From Xylona heveae TC161 (taxonomy: Eukaryota > Ascomycota > Xylonomycetes > Xylonales > Xylonaceae): a stretch of DNA of 64,000 bases. The translations under genes were made by a program, and so were the position numbers. Numbering within the stretch: position 1 is the stretch's first letter; each line of letters begins with the position of its first letter. Under the pieces are notes generated by a model that saw only the letters and a program-made list of their open reading frames with translations, was not told the DNA's origin and ran no database searches. The stretch covers positions 2,971,511-3,035,510 of the forward strand of contig NW_017264194.1 in assembly GCF_001619985.1 (NCBI RefSeq). Reading direction: 5' to 3'. Shown piece by piece: positions 36,801 to 48,304 of the stretch.

Positions 36801-37202
36801 AGTCTGGTCTCTGCACCTTCTGCGACTGATGGTGCCGAGCTGAAGACATCCTTATCTCCCGAAAGCAAGGGTCGTCTCACCCTTCGGGATGCCCTCAAGC
36901 TTGAAGTTGAGGATGCCGAGGCTGCGTTTGCGGCAGACCCTCTTCGCGCCGAGCTAGTCGTCCGATTACACCGCCGCGTCGAAGCACAAACAGCGGCGCC
37001 CTCGGGCATGACTGCTGCAGGACAGGGTACAACGGCCACAAATATTCCTGTTCCACCTGGTCTGATGGGCTCTATCGATGTCTCTGGTGTTGCTAGTGGA
37101 GCGGGCCCAGATACCATGGATCTCACTGGAGCAGGTGCCTCTATGGATATGCTCGATGTCGGTGGTGATGGGTTTTGGCGGCATGGATCTGATGGGTGTT
37201 GA
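33815..37202 (+). CDS. med5: Mediator complex subunit 5 (Nut1)
   Basis: Seven exons: 33815-34436, 34604-34854, 34903-34965, 35019-35528, 35583-35754, 35827-36186 and 36247-37202, giving 977 residues. The N-terminal block ([18 protein letters not shown]...[19 protein letters not shown]), [14 protein letters not shown], and the central [31 protein letters not shown]...YDEFG region match fungal Med5/Nut1 as I know it. It is a helical tail-module subunit of Mediator, which links activators to RNA polymerase II in the nucleus. The fourth intron (54 bp) is frame-neutral and open, so it can only be recognised from its splice ends and from family conservation. The third exon is 63 nt. The last residues depend on frame: the alternative frame gives a Gly/Met-rich end (see findings). 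A short upstream frame overlaps the start codon. Confidence 0.9.
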
Positions 37203-39885
37203 TAATACCGGAATGGATCTATCCTAGACCTTTCGTAGGTTCTCAGTTGTTGTGCCTCAAGCATTTTCAGACACTTCGGAATCGATCGATGATCAAAGAT
37301 CACACAATGTAGAATATTATCCTCCCCAAATATTCGAAAGTCATTGGGCTTATGTGACATAAATATAGATTTTATCGAAGAGGCTACGAATGCATAGCAC
37401 ATTTGATGTCAAGGATTTTTTTTTTTCCCCTATGATGATATTTTCATATGTGAGGTTTTTATTTTATTCCATCTTTTTACGATTTTTTTTTAACAAAAAC
37501 AAAAATCTTCCTATACAATATTTCACTAGAGTATGGACTTTCTTTTTGTTTTTGTTGAACTACCCTACGCCATTACTTTTCCTCTTATCTTACCTCTCTT
37601 TTCTGTTTTTTTTTGTTGTACAATTCTTCTCCCCCGGGAAATTTCCGAATTATGGGTTAGGGTTATCTCATGTAAAATGATTCAATTACAACCAAGTTAA
37701 ACGACTGAAATACCAAAATAGACAAATTTCAGCAAGCTTAACGATGAATGCAAACTACAATATACGTATGATCCTTTAGGTTTAGAAATAGATGCCACTT
37801 GATGATAAGTCATAATGATGCCAACCAGCTAGGTGCTACTGCTAACGACTGTGCTGGAAATTAAAAAGGTCCCACTCCGCGGCACGATCCGCTCCAGCGG
37901 GTCAAGTGGGTTAAGTGGTTGTTGTGGGTCAAGGTTCAGCCAAAGAGGCCCATAAATCCATACGGTAGTACAAACGACGGAGCTGCTCCGTACTACTGCG
38001 TCGGGTGCAATAATCACAACCCATAATGGTCCTCTACCACTACTGTACGTATAAATAATTACATCCAGATTGTCGGGTACTGAGGTGCGCATTGAAGAAA
38101 CTAAATTGCTGAGCTAACTTGGATAGCTTTTTGCGGCTCGTCATCAGCTGAAGGGCCCAGGGCACAACGCACGGGAAAAAGGGGGCACCAATTCGACGAC
38201 TTGAAGTAGCAAGCCATCGTCTAGGTGAGCGGCAATGTCAGCGAGAACAAAACGCTTGGAATATCAGGACGCGGAAAAATTATATACTTCAGACGGACGC
38301 TTTTAATGGGCTATACGGATGTGAAGACCTTCATGACTGGAGGGTTGTTTTAGAGACCAATAATACTCCGTACGGAACGGCTCCGAGAATAGATGCGAAT
38401 TAATGCAGTGGAGCAAAATGCTCTTTGAGTAGGGTCATAGACTCTTAGGCTTCGGAATAATTGTCTCCTTTGATGGCAACACGGATCGGATTAGGGCAGC
38501 GCCGTCGTAATAATATCCCGAAGCCGAGCGGCGCCACCAAGGGTCCAAAAATTTTTGAAGCTAATTGTGCCCTTCGTCTGGGAAAAACTCTCTGCTTTTT
38601 ACATGGCTTGACAGAGGTGCGAGTAGCGTGTCTATGGTAAATTTGCGCTGTTTCTCAAAGCATGATTCATCGAGGAGGCTTTTGGTGGCCCATCCAAAAT
38701 TTTCGCGGAATATCTGAGAAACGCGAGGAGCACAAGGTTTTCTCCTCTTGTTATCAGCGGGAATATCCCACCTGAGCTACTGCTGTTAGCTATGCTTCGA
38801 CTCCTGCTAAGAATTATAGTCCTTTTCTCAGTCAAATGAAGATACGCGTCAAATTCGAATATCGCAATTGGGGCGAGAAAGACAGTGACTGGAACCCCAA
38901 TCACGATTGCTTGAACACTATCAATGTCGAGTTATAGTACATTACATTGGAACCATCAGTGGCCGAGCCGTCATAGCAAGGAAAAAAGGGTCAATAACGA
39001 AGCTCGCACTGACGGCATTGTAGCCCTTTGGATTCAGCACTCAGTTACCGACGCCCCACTGCGATGCCCTCGGCGCACGTTGGCGTTGAGGCCGGCGAGC
39101 AACGGGCGCGGCTCTAACGCCGAAATCAAGGAACAACCAACCAACTAGGTCTGGATTTTGCATCTGCGATGAACAACCGCAATATAATGCCGCCCAAAAC
39201 TGTCCGAGCTCTCTCGATTGACGCTGAGATTACGAGTACCGGCAATGATCATGGTGCGACGTATTATGATTTTCTCTAGGCTCCATAGGCGGACCCACGA
39301 TTTCCAACCTCCGGCCCTCCAGCCCGCAAGTTGTGCCGAGAACGAGATCGACATGTCGTCGAGTCGGTACACGCACCGCTCTAAACTTTGCTCTGGCAAC
39401 AAACAACCAACTGAACTCGGAGCCGAAACTAAAGGAAGTGTTCCCGCAATGGACCAAGGAACCACTTTGGCACTAACATTGACCGAGCGATGGATGATGC
39501 GGGCTGCTGAAAGGTCTCGTCGTTAAGGTTTGCGCTGCTTGCCCCTTTTGCCGGATCCAAAATCTAATGGCAGCAAAATCTGTCTTGTCGCATGCTCGGA
39601 TACGAGTTGGGGTGTGACAATAATTTGTGGCCGACCCTGGCTGCGAATACAATTCGATGGTATCCTCCCACGTTGCCTTGCAAAAGCACGTGCAGGCGAT
39701 GCATTTATGTCCCAATTGTCAAATCAATCGGCCGCAGCTGGACTTTATAGCTTATAGGATTTGGGGCAGATCTGGCAAGTAGTATAGCTTTAAGGCCAAT
39801 TAGGTGCGTCCACATCTCTGGGTCTCTTCTTGGACTGAAGATTCAAGCTCGTGCAGATGGGAAGCGCCGGGCTCTCATTCAGATC

Positions 39886-39905
39886 TGCAATGCAATGCAA
39901 TGCAA
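39886..39905. repeat. Microsatellite, TGCAA x4
   Basis: Four perfect copies of a pentanucleotide, preceded by an unrelated CT-rich segment and followed by TGCG. Confidence 0.9.
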
Positions 39906-42371
39906 TGCGTATGATGCTGCATGCCGGATCCCGCTTTATGATAGTACGAGACGTGGTCTTTGTATTGGGAAACCCACGTCGGCCCCGAGTATGGGTATGA
40001 TAGGCACCTTTGATCAACGAGTTAAACTAAACTTATGGCATAGGTGGGCTTTGTGGAGAAAGGCAGTATGGCGAAAGGGCTCCCCCTCATGATCAATAAT
40101 TACGACGGTACATTTCATTGGGTATTAACGCTAGAGAGCGGTTCATATATCGCCCTTTGTTTTTACACGGAGACCTTTTTCTACTGCCCGGCTTCAATTA
40201 CCCGATCAGGACGATCGTCACCGAACCTGATCCAGTGACCTGGAACTGCTGCGCGTGAATCACATCGACACTGATAGCGGACGGATAGGTCAGGATACTA
40301 TTCGCCGAGAAAGAGTATGCCTTTCCCGCAAGTCCTTAAAGCGTGGCCTGATACATCTCTGAGCCAAAAGAATTTTGATGGGAAAAATTCCTGGCAGAAT
40401 AAATATTTTTTTTTTTTTCAACACAGCAGATGATGGCTTGCCGTCATTTGGCATTGCAGGGAGGAGCTCTGTGCTCGATGCCCAAATTTAGGAGTCGGAC
40501 AATGCCAGCTGGATAGAGACCAGGATGGTGCTTGAGCAGCAATTTCGGCCTGGGTCGCAATGCTCATTAGTTTGCTCTGCATGACGAACCACCGGAAGCA
40601 AATACTGCACTCTTCCCTGCCTATATCTGGGGCATCCACAGATTATAATAACAATAAGCGGAGCGTGTTGACCTCTCAATGGAAAGGTGGTTCTTGTCCG
40701 ATTTCGCTTCATGCAGAATCGGCCATGCTATCACAGCCGACTCCAGACCATCACTCCACTAACGACGGTGTGGACGCCCCAGGGTCCGCTCTTATTACCA
40801 AGGTTGTTTTATGCGGTACCGCTATACAGCTTTATCTGGTGTCTAGCTTCAGAGGAAATTCTTCTTGCTCGCAAGAACTGACTGAAATGACCGTCAGGCA
40901 GGGTTGACTTCTACCCCAGACATGCTTTTTGCACGATCGGAAGAGTGAAATATGTGGCGATATCTGCCAGGCTGGTGTTTGCTTTGACCCGGTCCCTCGA
41001 GGGAAATAATTCCGAGGCATTGAATTGAATAACGTGACGAGCGGTTGGGAGCCGTTTCTTTAATATTGAGGGCATATAAGCGAGTCAAAAATGGCTGGGA
41101 AATGCACAAATTTCTGGTTTCGACGAAAGAAGCAGAAACCAATCTCAATGGCGCGGGCTGGCAGGGATCAATGCAATGACGGCACGGGATCTATTACAGT
41201 ACCTTACAGCACAACCTCAGAGTATTCTTGAGCCCATGTTTTTGACAGGTCAAACCAGGGTTATGGGTTTGGGTCTCAACATTTGACAATATTACAGAGT
41301 ACCTTCTAGGTTGAGACGATGTGAACATCACACCCAGTCCAGGTCTCGAATCCAAAATTTACGTTGCTGAGGCAAAGAACGAGAGGGGGAGGCACAGTAA
41401 TTAGAAGCGGAAGGTGCGAAACAGAAAGGTATCTGGTTGTTGGGATGATGGAATGGGCCAACTGAAGTTTTCTTTGTTCAACCAGGATCGTGATTCTGGT
41501 AAATTACTGATCGACCTCGATCGTCCAATTTGATTCATGGCTTCCAAGGAGTCCCCATGCTCCGTGGCGATCTGGGTCTCCGAACGCATGAGCTTTCCTA
41601 ATCGACATCAACGCCTTGACCATTATACGGACCGAAACATGCGGTGGTTTTTCGGCTCATTACTGGTACTCTATCGGGTGTCGGCGACGGCAGGATGGGC
41701 TTCGAGCCATGTTAACGCCACCAAGAGCCGCCAAGCGACTAACTTTCCCGTTGAAGACTCGAGCAATCCGTTTGAACGCCAGGTCTGGACTGGAGGAAGA
41801 TTAATGGCCCAGCTTCCGGGGACCGGGTGTGAAACTACAATAGCCTGAGGCTCCCATAGAGAGGCAAGAGAGAAGTGGAGTGATTGCTCCAATTGTAATT
41901 TTCAACTCCTAGCTTCATGCTTGAAGAGCGACACTTGTCCGTTCGTCGGAGATCTAAACGCTCCGCAGAGGAACACTTGCTGGATGGGACCGAAAGACGG
42001 AGTTGGTTCCAATGCTCTCTCCAAGTCCCTTTTTTTTCTTTCATCTCCTTTTTCTCCCTGAGCAGAGGCGGGTGTCCAGGGAGGCTGCCTAGCTTTGTGC
42101 ACGAGCAATAATCACTAAAAGGCTCTAGACGCGACGGTTATCGATGCAGGAAACTAGGGCAGCCCCAGGGAACCTTTTCAGGAGACGTCTGCCTTGGGGA
42201 GGGGGGAAAAGCATGATTGCCGGTAAGTTTAGTGGAGAGGTACGCCGTCGGTACCCTCTACTGTGGTACTTTTACCTAAAGAGTCTCAAGTCCCTTCTTT
42301 AGTAACGACGCTAACTAAACGTCCCCTGAAGCCGGGTCACCAGCGACAGTTGGTGTAAAGAAAGAAAGAAG

Positions 42372-42410
42372 GACGACGACGACGACGACGATGATGCTGA
42401 TGCTGATGAT
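42372..42410. repeat. Trinucleotide microsatellite (GAC)6 then GAT/GCT units
   Basis: Six GAC units run into a mixed GAT/GCT/GAT series, 13 triplets in all. It lies between genes, about 1.5 kb upstream of the RasGEF start. Confidence 0.9.
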
Positions 42411-43914
42411 CCCATGCTTCCACTCTAACCACAGCCCAACCCCCATCCCTTTGGCTCCTCCAACACCACACCCTATTATCACAAACTCTCCACCCACCCC
42501 CCCCCGGTCATCTTCGATGGAGACATGATCTTCCCGTATTTGCATCGCCTGTGCCGTCCACGCCGTTAGCCCACAAACGTTCTGCGCCCTAAAATGAAGC
42601 TGCATCCAGGGTCCCAGAACGGCTCTGGGTCGACATCGTGCCGTTGTATTATCTGCTGTTGTGCCCGATCTCCTGCACCTCGACTGTTTCCCGCTGCACC
42701 GTTATTTGACAAGGTGTTGACCTCGCATCCAACATGTATTTGTCTGTCGGCTTTCCTTCCATCATGCACCGCATTGGATCACAGGGACTCTCCCTCGCGA
42801 CCTTGCACTGAGCGGCGCCGCACCGGTTGTCTTTGCATGTAAGCAAAGTGACGAGAAAACGCCCTTGCGTGAGCATCTCGGTTCGCCACAACTACAGAGC
42901 CATTACCTACCTACCTTGAACGATCTGGTCTGAGCCTCATTGCCCTTACATCCAAAAACCTAGCCTGAGAGGAGCAACCCTTTCGGATCACAAGAATCGT
43001 GGAAAGACACGTCACTCGGAGAATTGATACGACCAGAGTGGCCATTGTCTTGTTGCGGAGCTACAGTGATAAGACGATAGCTCAACGTCGTGACCGGCAA
43101 CGTGAGACTTTTCGTCCCAGATTTTACCCCGCACAACGGCTTTAAGCAGCTGGTAGGGCTTAATCCTTTTACGAATCTCGTTATTTGAGAGCTGGAAGGG
43201 CCCGTTCATTCTGCAACCCTCCTTCGAAAGCCACAACGTCCTGAAAAGATAATTCCTGGGCCGACCTTTACAAGCTCCTGGCGAGTTTGCTGCGAGAGGT
43301 CATAACAGCAGAGGATACTGTGAGGACGAAGTATCGAGTGGCAGACCCTTTAAACCAATCTTTCTTGCACTTTGCTGGGAACAGGGCGCAATAAGAGTAT
43401 TTATATCCTGGTAGGTATGTCCCTCGGCTCCAATCATTGCGTGGGTGGTGACATTCCATGCGGCGCTCACCCTTGACGCGCTTCATTCTCCGCCCTTCCA
43501 ACAAACAACAATACACTGGCCTGCAAAGTGGCACTAACCCTGAATCTACTCTCTTCAGATATCGACATTTGGACAGTCGACGTGCGCCAATTCACGAATC
43601 TTTTACCAACGCCAGCTTCAGCGACCTTATATGGTGATTACGATCTTGAAGAGGAGGGTTCAATTCCCGTGACGATCCAGTAGGAAGTGAGCTTCAGCCT
43701 GCCAGCTCAAGAGCATACGCGTTGATTTCGACACTCAATCCATTCGAGACCTTTAGATTCAAGGGCAAGCGACGAACTTTTGAATTGGCAATCCATTAAA
43801 GACGATTAGAAACGAATAGCCTGATCCTCCTGAGGGCACATACAGTGGAGATCTTGCTTGTCGCAGCTGACCGACCTCGAGGTATCCGAACCATCACATC
43901 TACCTTTACACAAG

Positions 43915-46900
43915 ATGAATCAACAAACGATACGCATGAAAAGAAGCGCCGATTGGCAAGGGCAAAGGGGAATGAGAAAGGCCGGCGAGCATTTCGATCG
44001 AGCAAAGACAGCCCTTCGAGTGAACCCACAAGCAGCTCTTCCTCAAACTCACCAACAAATGACACCGCCTCTAACACCGCAGACTTCCCAAGACTCTACG
44101 ACATCCGAAGGACGGTTTCCTAACTATCTTCGAGCTTTCCACTCCTATTATCCAACATCGCCCGCCGAATCTTCGACCATTACCTTACCATTGAATATTG
44201 GAGACGTTATTTTAGTACACTCTGTTCATGTAAATGGTTGGGCCGATGGCACGTTATTGACTTCTGGAGCCCGAGGTTGGCTACCCACCAACTACTGCGA
44301 GACATACGAACATGAACCCATCCGGAATCTGTTGCATGCGTTAATGCGCTTCTGGGACTTTATTCGCGATGGTCATGTTGCGAGTCTGCGGAATTTCAGT
44401 GATCATACGTCCATGCGAGGGATCATTGCGGGGGTCCGGTACTTACTGGTACGCCACCTCACTCTCCCTTCGACTTTTAACGACGAGCTTACCTATTATT
44501 TAGGAAACGACGAGTTGCCTCAACAGAGATTCGCCCTTGGTAGTTCAGCATGAATGTCTCCGCCGAAATCGAAAGGCGCTCTTAGCGCACTTATCTTCTC
44601 TCGTAAAATGCGCGAAGAAAGTCGAGGAGTCTATCACAGATGCCGCGCCCGCCGAGAATGTTGGCGCTACACTGGACGAAATGGTCTTGAAAGCTTTCAA
44701 AGTTGTGACACGGTCCATTAAGTTTCTCGATATGTGGTACGAAGAGACCGGCATGGAGGATGGAGTTTATGAGGAGCTTGTGAATTGGGAAAATGACAAC
44801 CCACCGACGCCGCCGCAAGATCAAATCGAGTACGGCATTGCCAGCGGACCTCAGCTTGTTAGTTCCCACAGCTATGTGAGAGCTGCCATGGGTAGCGACA
44901 TCTCTCGCTGCAACTCGTCGGCTAGGCTTGTGCCAGATAGTCGGCCCAAAATAAAGCGAAGCAAGGGCTCCAGCGCTCAGACCCCCAAAGCAGCGCCCAG
45001 ACTATTTCCCCAGTCCTCTCATCCTGGAAAGTCTTCAAGCAAACGGCCGGCAGTCTCGCATCGTCTGTCATACCGACACAAAGACTCTGGTGGTTCAAAT
45101 CGCGACCTTGCCTGCACTCGGCTCAGTTCCGCTCATGACGCATTTCTCGGATACTTGGGTTGGTTCATTGGACTACACCTTCAGTCTCGATCTCCTTCTG
45201 AACTTCTCTCGACCACCATTCAAGCTGCGGATTCGTGCCAGACACTGTTGACGGTGGTGGACGCTGTATGGGACCGTGATCTGCGGCGCTCGGTTGCCTT
45301 GAAACTCGCTAGAGACACCATGTTTGCGCGAATGTATGATCTGATTGAAGCAGCAAAGCATATTTTTCGGCCTACAGATCCCGATTCCCACGAGGGTGTT
45401 TTGATAGTTGGCGATGGCGAACAGCTGGTTACGGCGGCGACCATGTGCGTCAAGAGTGCAGGCGATTGTGTGGGAAAGGCGCGGTTCGTTATTGAGAGAA
45501 TTGGAGACTTTGAGTTTGAGTCGAACTCTACACTTGATGTATCTCTATCTGGTTCTGAAAAGTCTGACTCTCCAATCGGATCAGTGCAGGTGTTTGGTCA
45601 GACAACACCTGTGCAAGCCAACAGAGACTTGTTGGATGCAGTGCGGGATGCAGATGCGACTCCAACTCCTCGACATCCAGATCCTGTCAGGGATTATTAT
45701 TTTGCCCGACAAGAGAAAGCACTTATCCGGAAACCTGTTGCCAATGATCGATCTCCAGGTGCTACCGTGACTGAAGCATCTGCGAGTTCTCTGGTTGAGT
45801 CATTCCCTCTTCCTTCTTTTGATAGGCCACATCCGTCAACACTTGTGCATGGAAATTGTGCAGGGTCCAAAGTCAATGGAGGCGAATCCACAGAGAAATC
45901 GAAATTAGAAACTTGTGCCGATGCAAGTATCTCTGACCAAAGCATCTGTGCAAAGGAAAGCGAGAGCAAGACTGAAGGAGATACAGCGCTATCACAGACT
46001 AGCACTAGAGTCACAACACCTGAACGCGGATCAGAACAGCACGTAATCATTCCTTGCACAAGCTTCACTAGCGACCTGTCCGATAGCCAAACCACCTTGG
46101 CCGAGGAATGTGAAGACGCCGAGGCCAAAGTCTTGGAGAAGACATATGCGCACGAGCTCACTTATAGCAAGGATGGCCATGTTACAGGGGGCTCGTTGCC
46201 TGCACTCATTGAAAGATTAACGACCCACGAGTCCACACCTGACTTTACCTTTATCTCTACGTTTGTCCTTACCTTCCGTCTTTTCACCACACCTACTCTG
46301 TTTGCCAAAGCCTTGATTGACAGATATGACTACATTTCTGAAAGTCCTCAAGCTGCAGAACCCGTGCGGTTTCGAATCTATCAAGTATTTAAATACTGGC
46401 TTGAAAACCAATGGCGCCATGATTGCGATAGCGAAGCCCTCGATTTGATCTTGCGTTTTGCATCCGAAAAGTTGGAAACTAGTATTCCTTCGGCGGGAAA
46501 GCGACTTGGTGAGCTGGCGAATAAAGTCTCCATGGAATCAGATGCTGCCTTGAATGGAAGTATGGAGTTTACGGCCGAAAAGTCTACACAGTCGAGCCGC
46601 CCATCTTCTTCAAGTGAAACCGTGCCGGCGCCACCCCCTGCGGTATCAAAGAGTCAATTGTCGGTCCTTCGAAACTGGAAAGCCGGTACCGGAACTGCAA
46701 GCATTATTGACTTTGATTGCCTGGAGGTTGCTCGACAGCTTACGCTCAAGGAATCCAAAGTCTTCTGCGCCATTCAGCCAGCCGAGCTTCTTGGAACCGA
46801 ATGGACAAAGCGCCGTGGGTCAATGGCGGTCAATGTCCGAGCAATGTCGACCCTCTCAACTGATTTAGCCAACCTTGTCGCCGACACCATTCTCCAATTG

Positions 46901-47572
46901 GGCGAACCCAAGAAGCGAGCTGCTGTCGTCAAGCAATGGATCAAGATTGCAAAAGAGTGCCTCAACCTCCAGAACTACGATTCCTTGATGGCAATCATCT
47001 GTTCTCTCAACTCGTCCACTATCCTCCGCCTCAAACGTACCTGGGAACTGGTCTCTCAGAAGAAAAAGGCCGCTCTGGACGAGTTGAAAAAGGTAGTCGA
47101 CGTTTCCAAAAACTACGCCGTCCTCCGGCAGAGACTGAGCAACCACATCCCACCATGCATCCCCTTTGTCGGCACATACTTGACGGATCTGACCTTCAAC
47201 GACGTTGGCAACCAAACCACCCGCCAACTCCCCGGTGATTCCGGATCAGAGGGCGCCACCGTCATCAATTTCGACAAGCACCTCCGCACAGCCCGCATCA
47301 TTGGCGATCTCCAGCGGTTCCAGGCGCCGTACAACCTCATGCCTGTTCCGGAACTGCAGGACTGGATCGAAGGCGAGATTCAGCGAGTCCGCGCCTCTGA
47401 CGGAGCAAACGTCCAGAGCTACTATCGTCGATCTCTACTCCTCGAACCTCGCGACCTCCCCAACACCCAAAAGAATAACCCGCCTCCGGCCCCACTAGCT
47501 GCGCTGACCGGCCACAAGGAAACTGCTCCATTCTGGCGAGGTCTTGGCTTCAAGGACAAATTCGCCGTTTAA
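43915..47572 (+). CDS. Cdc25-type Ras guanine-nucleotide exchange factor with SH3 domain
   Basis: Two exons, 43915-44448 and 44504-47572, giving 1200 residues; the 55-bp intron (GTACGC...TTTAG) joins GVRYLL to a cysteine/leucine-rich helical region. An SH3 domain is near residues 74-134 (HSYYPTSP...INIGDVILV-like strand, GWADG, GWLPTNYCE). A Ser-rich middle follows, then a RasGEF N-terminal (REM) domain from about 724 (LPALIERLTTHE...FISTFVLTFRLFT). The catalytic Cdc25 homology domain runs from about 914 to 1150 (CLEVARQLTL, NVRAMSTLSTDLANLV, QNYDSLMAIICSLNSSTI, PCIPFVGTYLTDLTF). The protein should load GTP on Ras at the membrane and act upstream of adenylate cyclase/PKA and morphogenesis. 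The start is the first ATG in frame after a long gene-free region; an earlier exon cannot be excluded. Confidence 0.93.
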
Positions 47573-48304
47573 CTGAATATCTGGTCATTCTTCTCCCGTT
47601 CATTCATTAGCCACCATGCTCGAAAATCTTCTCACCATCTATCGGCTCACCATCTATCAATTCAATCTAACCCCTCTTCACATTTTACCTCTTTGTGTAT
47701 CTTTGCTCATCTTCTACCATCTATTTGATCTACAACTTTTTTTCTTTTTTCTTTTTTTAGATTACCAGACTCCTTACTTTATTTTTTTCTTCTGTTCCTT
47801 GTTTCGAATGGGCAAAAATTCAGGGTATACCCACCGGGCACTGCACTGCTGGTACTGGTTTGACTTCACTGAGAAGCATTTCAACGGATCATCACTTACC
47901 GGATCCAATCGGATCGGATCAGATCGGCGAGCGGCGGCGTTAATATTATTGTCCCTTTTTTTCCTTTCTTTTCTATTCTTCATTGTTTTTTTTTTTTTTT
48001 TTTTCCCTTCTATTTTGCTACCTCTTTGCTCTCTTTCTTCTCATGGCAATCTACATCTGATCTCTCTCTTCCATGTCGCACCGACGCACCGACGCAGTGA
48101 TGCCATTGATGAGAAACGCCATCATGTTTGCATCTACTCTTCTACAACAATGTATCACTTGTCATCTATCATTCTCATCTATTTTTCAAGAGGAAATCAA
48201 AAAGTGAGATTTTATCAAAGATACTGTGAAAAGACTATCGAACCAAAAAAAAGAAAATGAAATCTTTGTATCTTGATGAGGTTCAAAACGTGATGAAAAG
48301 AATG
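47573..48304. other. Convergent 3' regions of the RasGEF and mlh3 genes
   Basis: 0.7 kb, strongly pyrimidine-rich on the plus strand, with T runs near 47738-47760 and 47985-48004. The open frame of about 214 codons here is T-rich 3' sequence encoding mostly Phe and Leu, not a gene. Confidence 0.7.

Larger units (their letters stand above)
37203..43914. other. 6.7-kb gene-free stretch
   Basis: This is the longest gap in the window. It begins with the T-rich med5 3' region (37410-37640) and ends in the RasGEF promoter and 5' leader. No frame exceeds about 120 codons with recognisable content on either strand. Frames at 38632-38904, 39145-39526, 40560-40907 and 41537-41848 were read and show no known domain. 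It holds two microsatellites (39886-39905 and 42372-42410). There are no terminal repeats, target-site duplications or transposase remnants that I can see. Confidence 0.55.

Noticed and set aside
43657-43667. Perfect tRNA B-box word (GGTTCAATTCC)
   Set aside because: No A-box or acceptor stem upstream at tRNA spacing; probably chance in the RasGEF 5' region.
47616-48260. 214-codon frame rich in Phe and Leu after the RasGEF
   Set aside because: It is created by T-rich 3' sequence between convergent genes; no membrane-protein family pattern or homolog is recognised.
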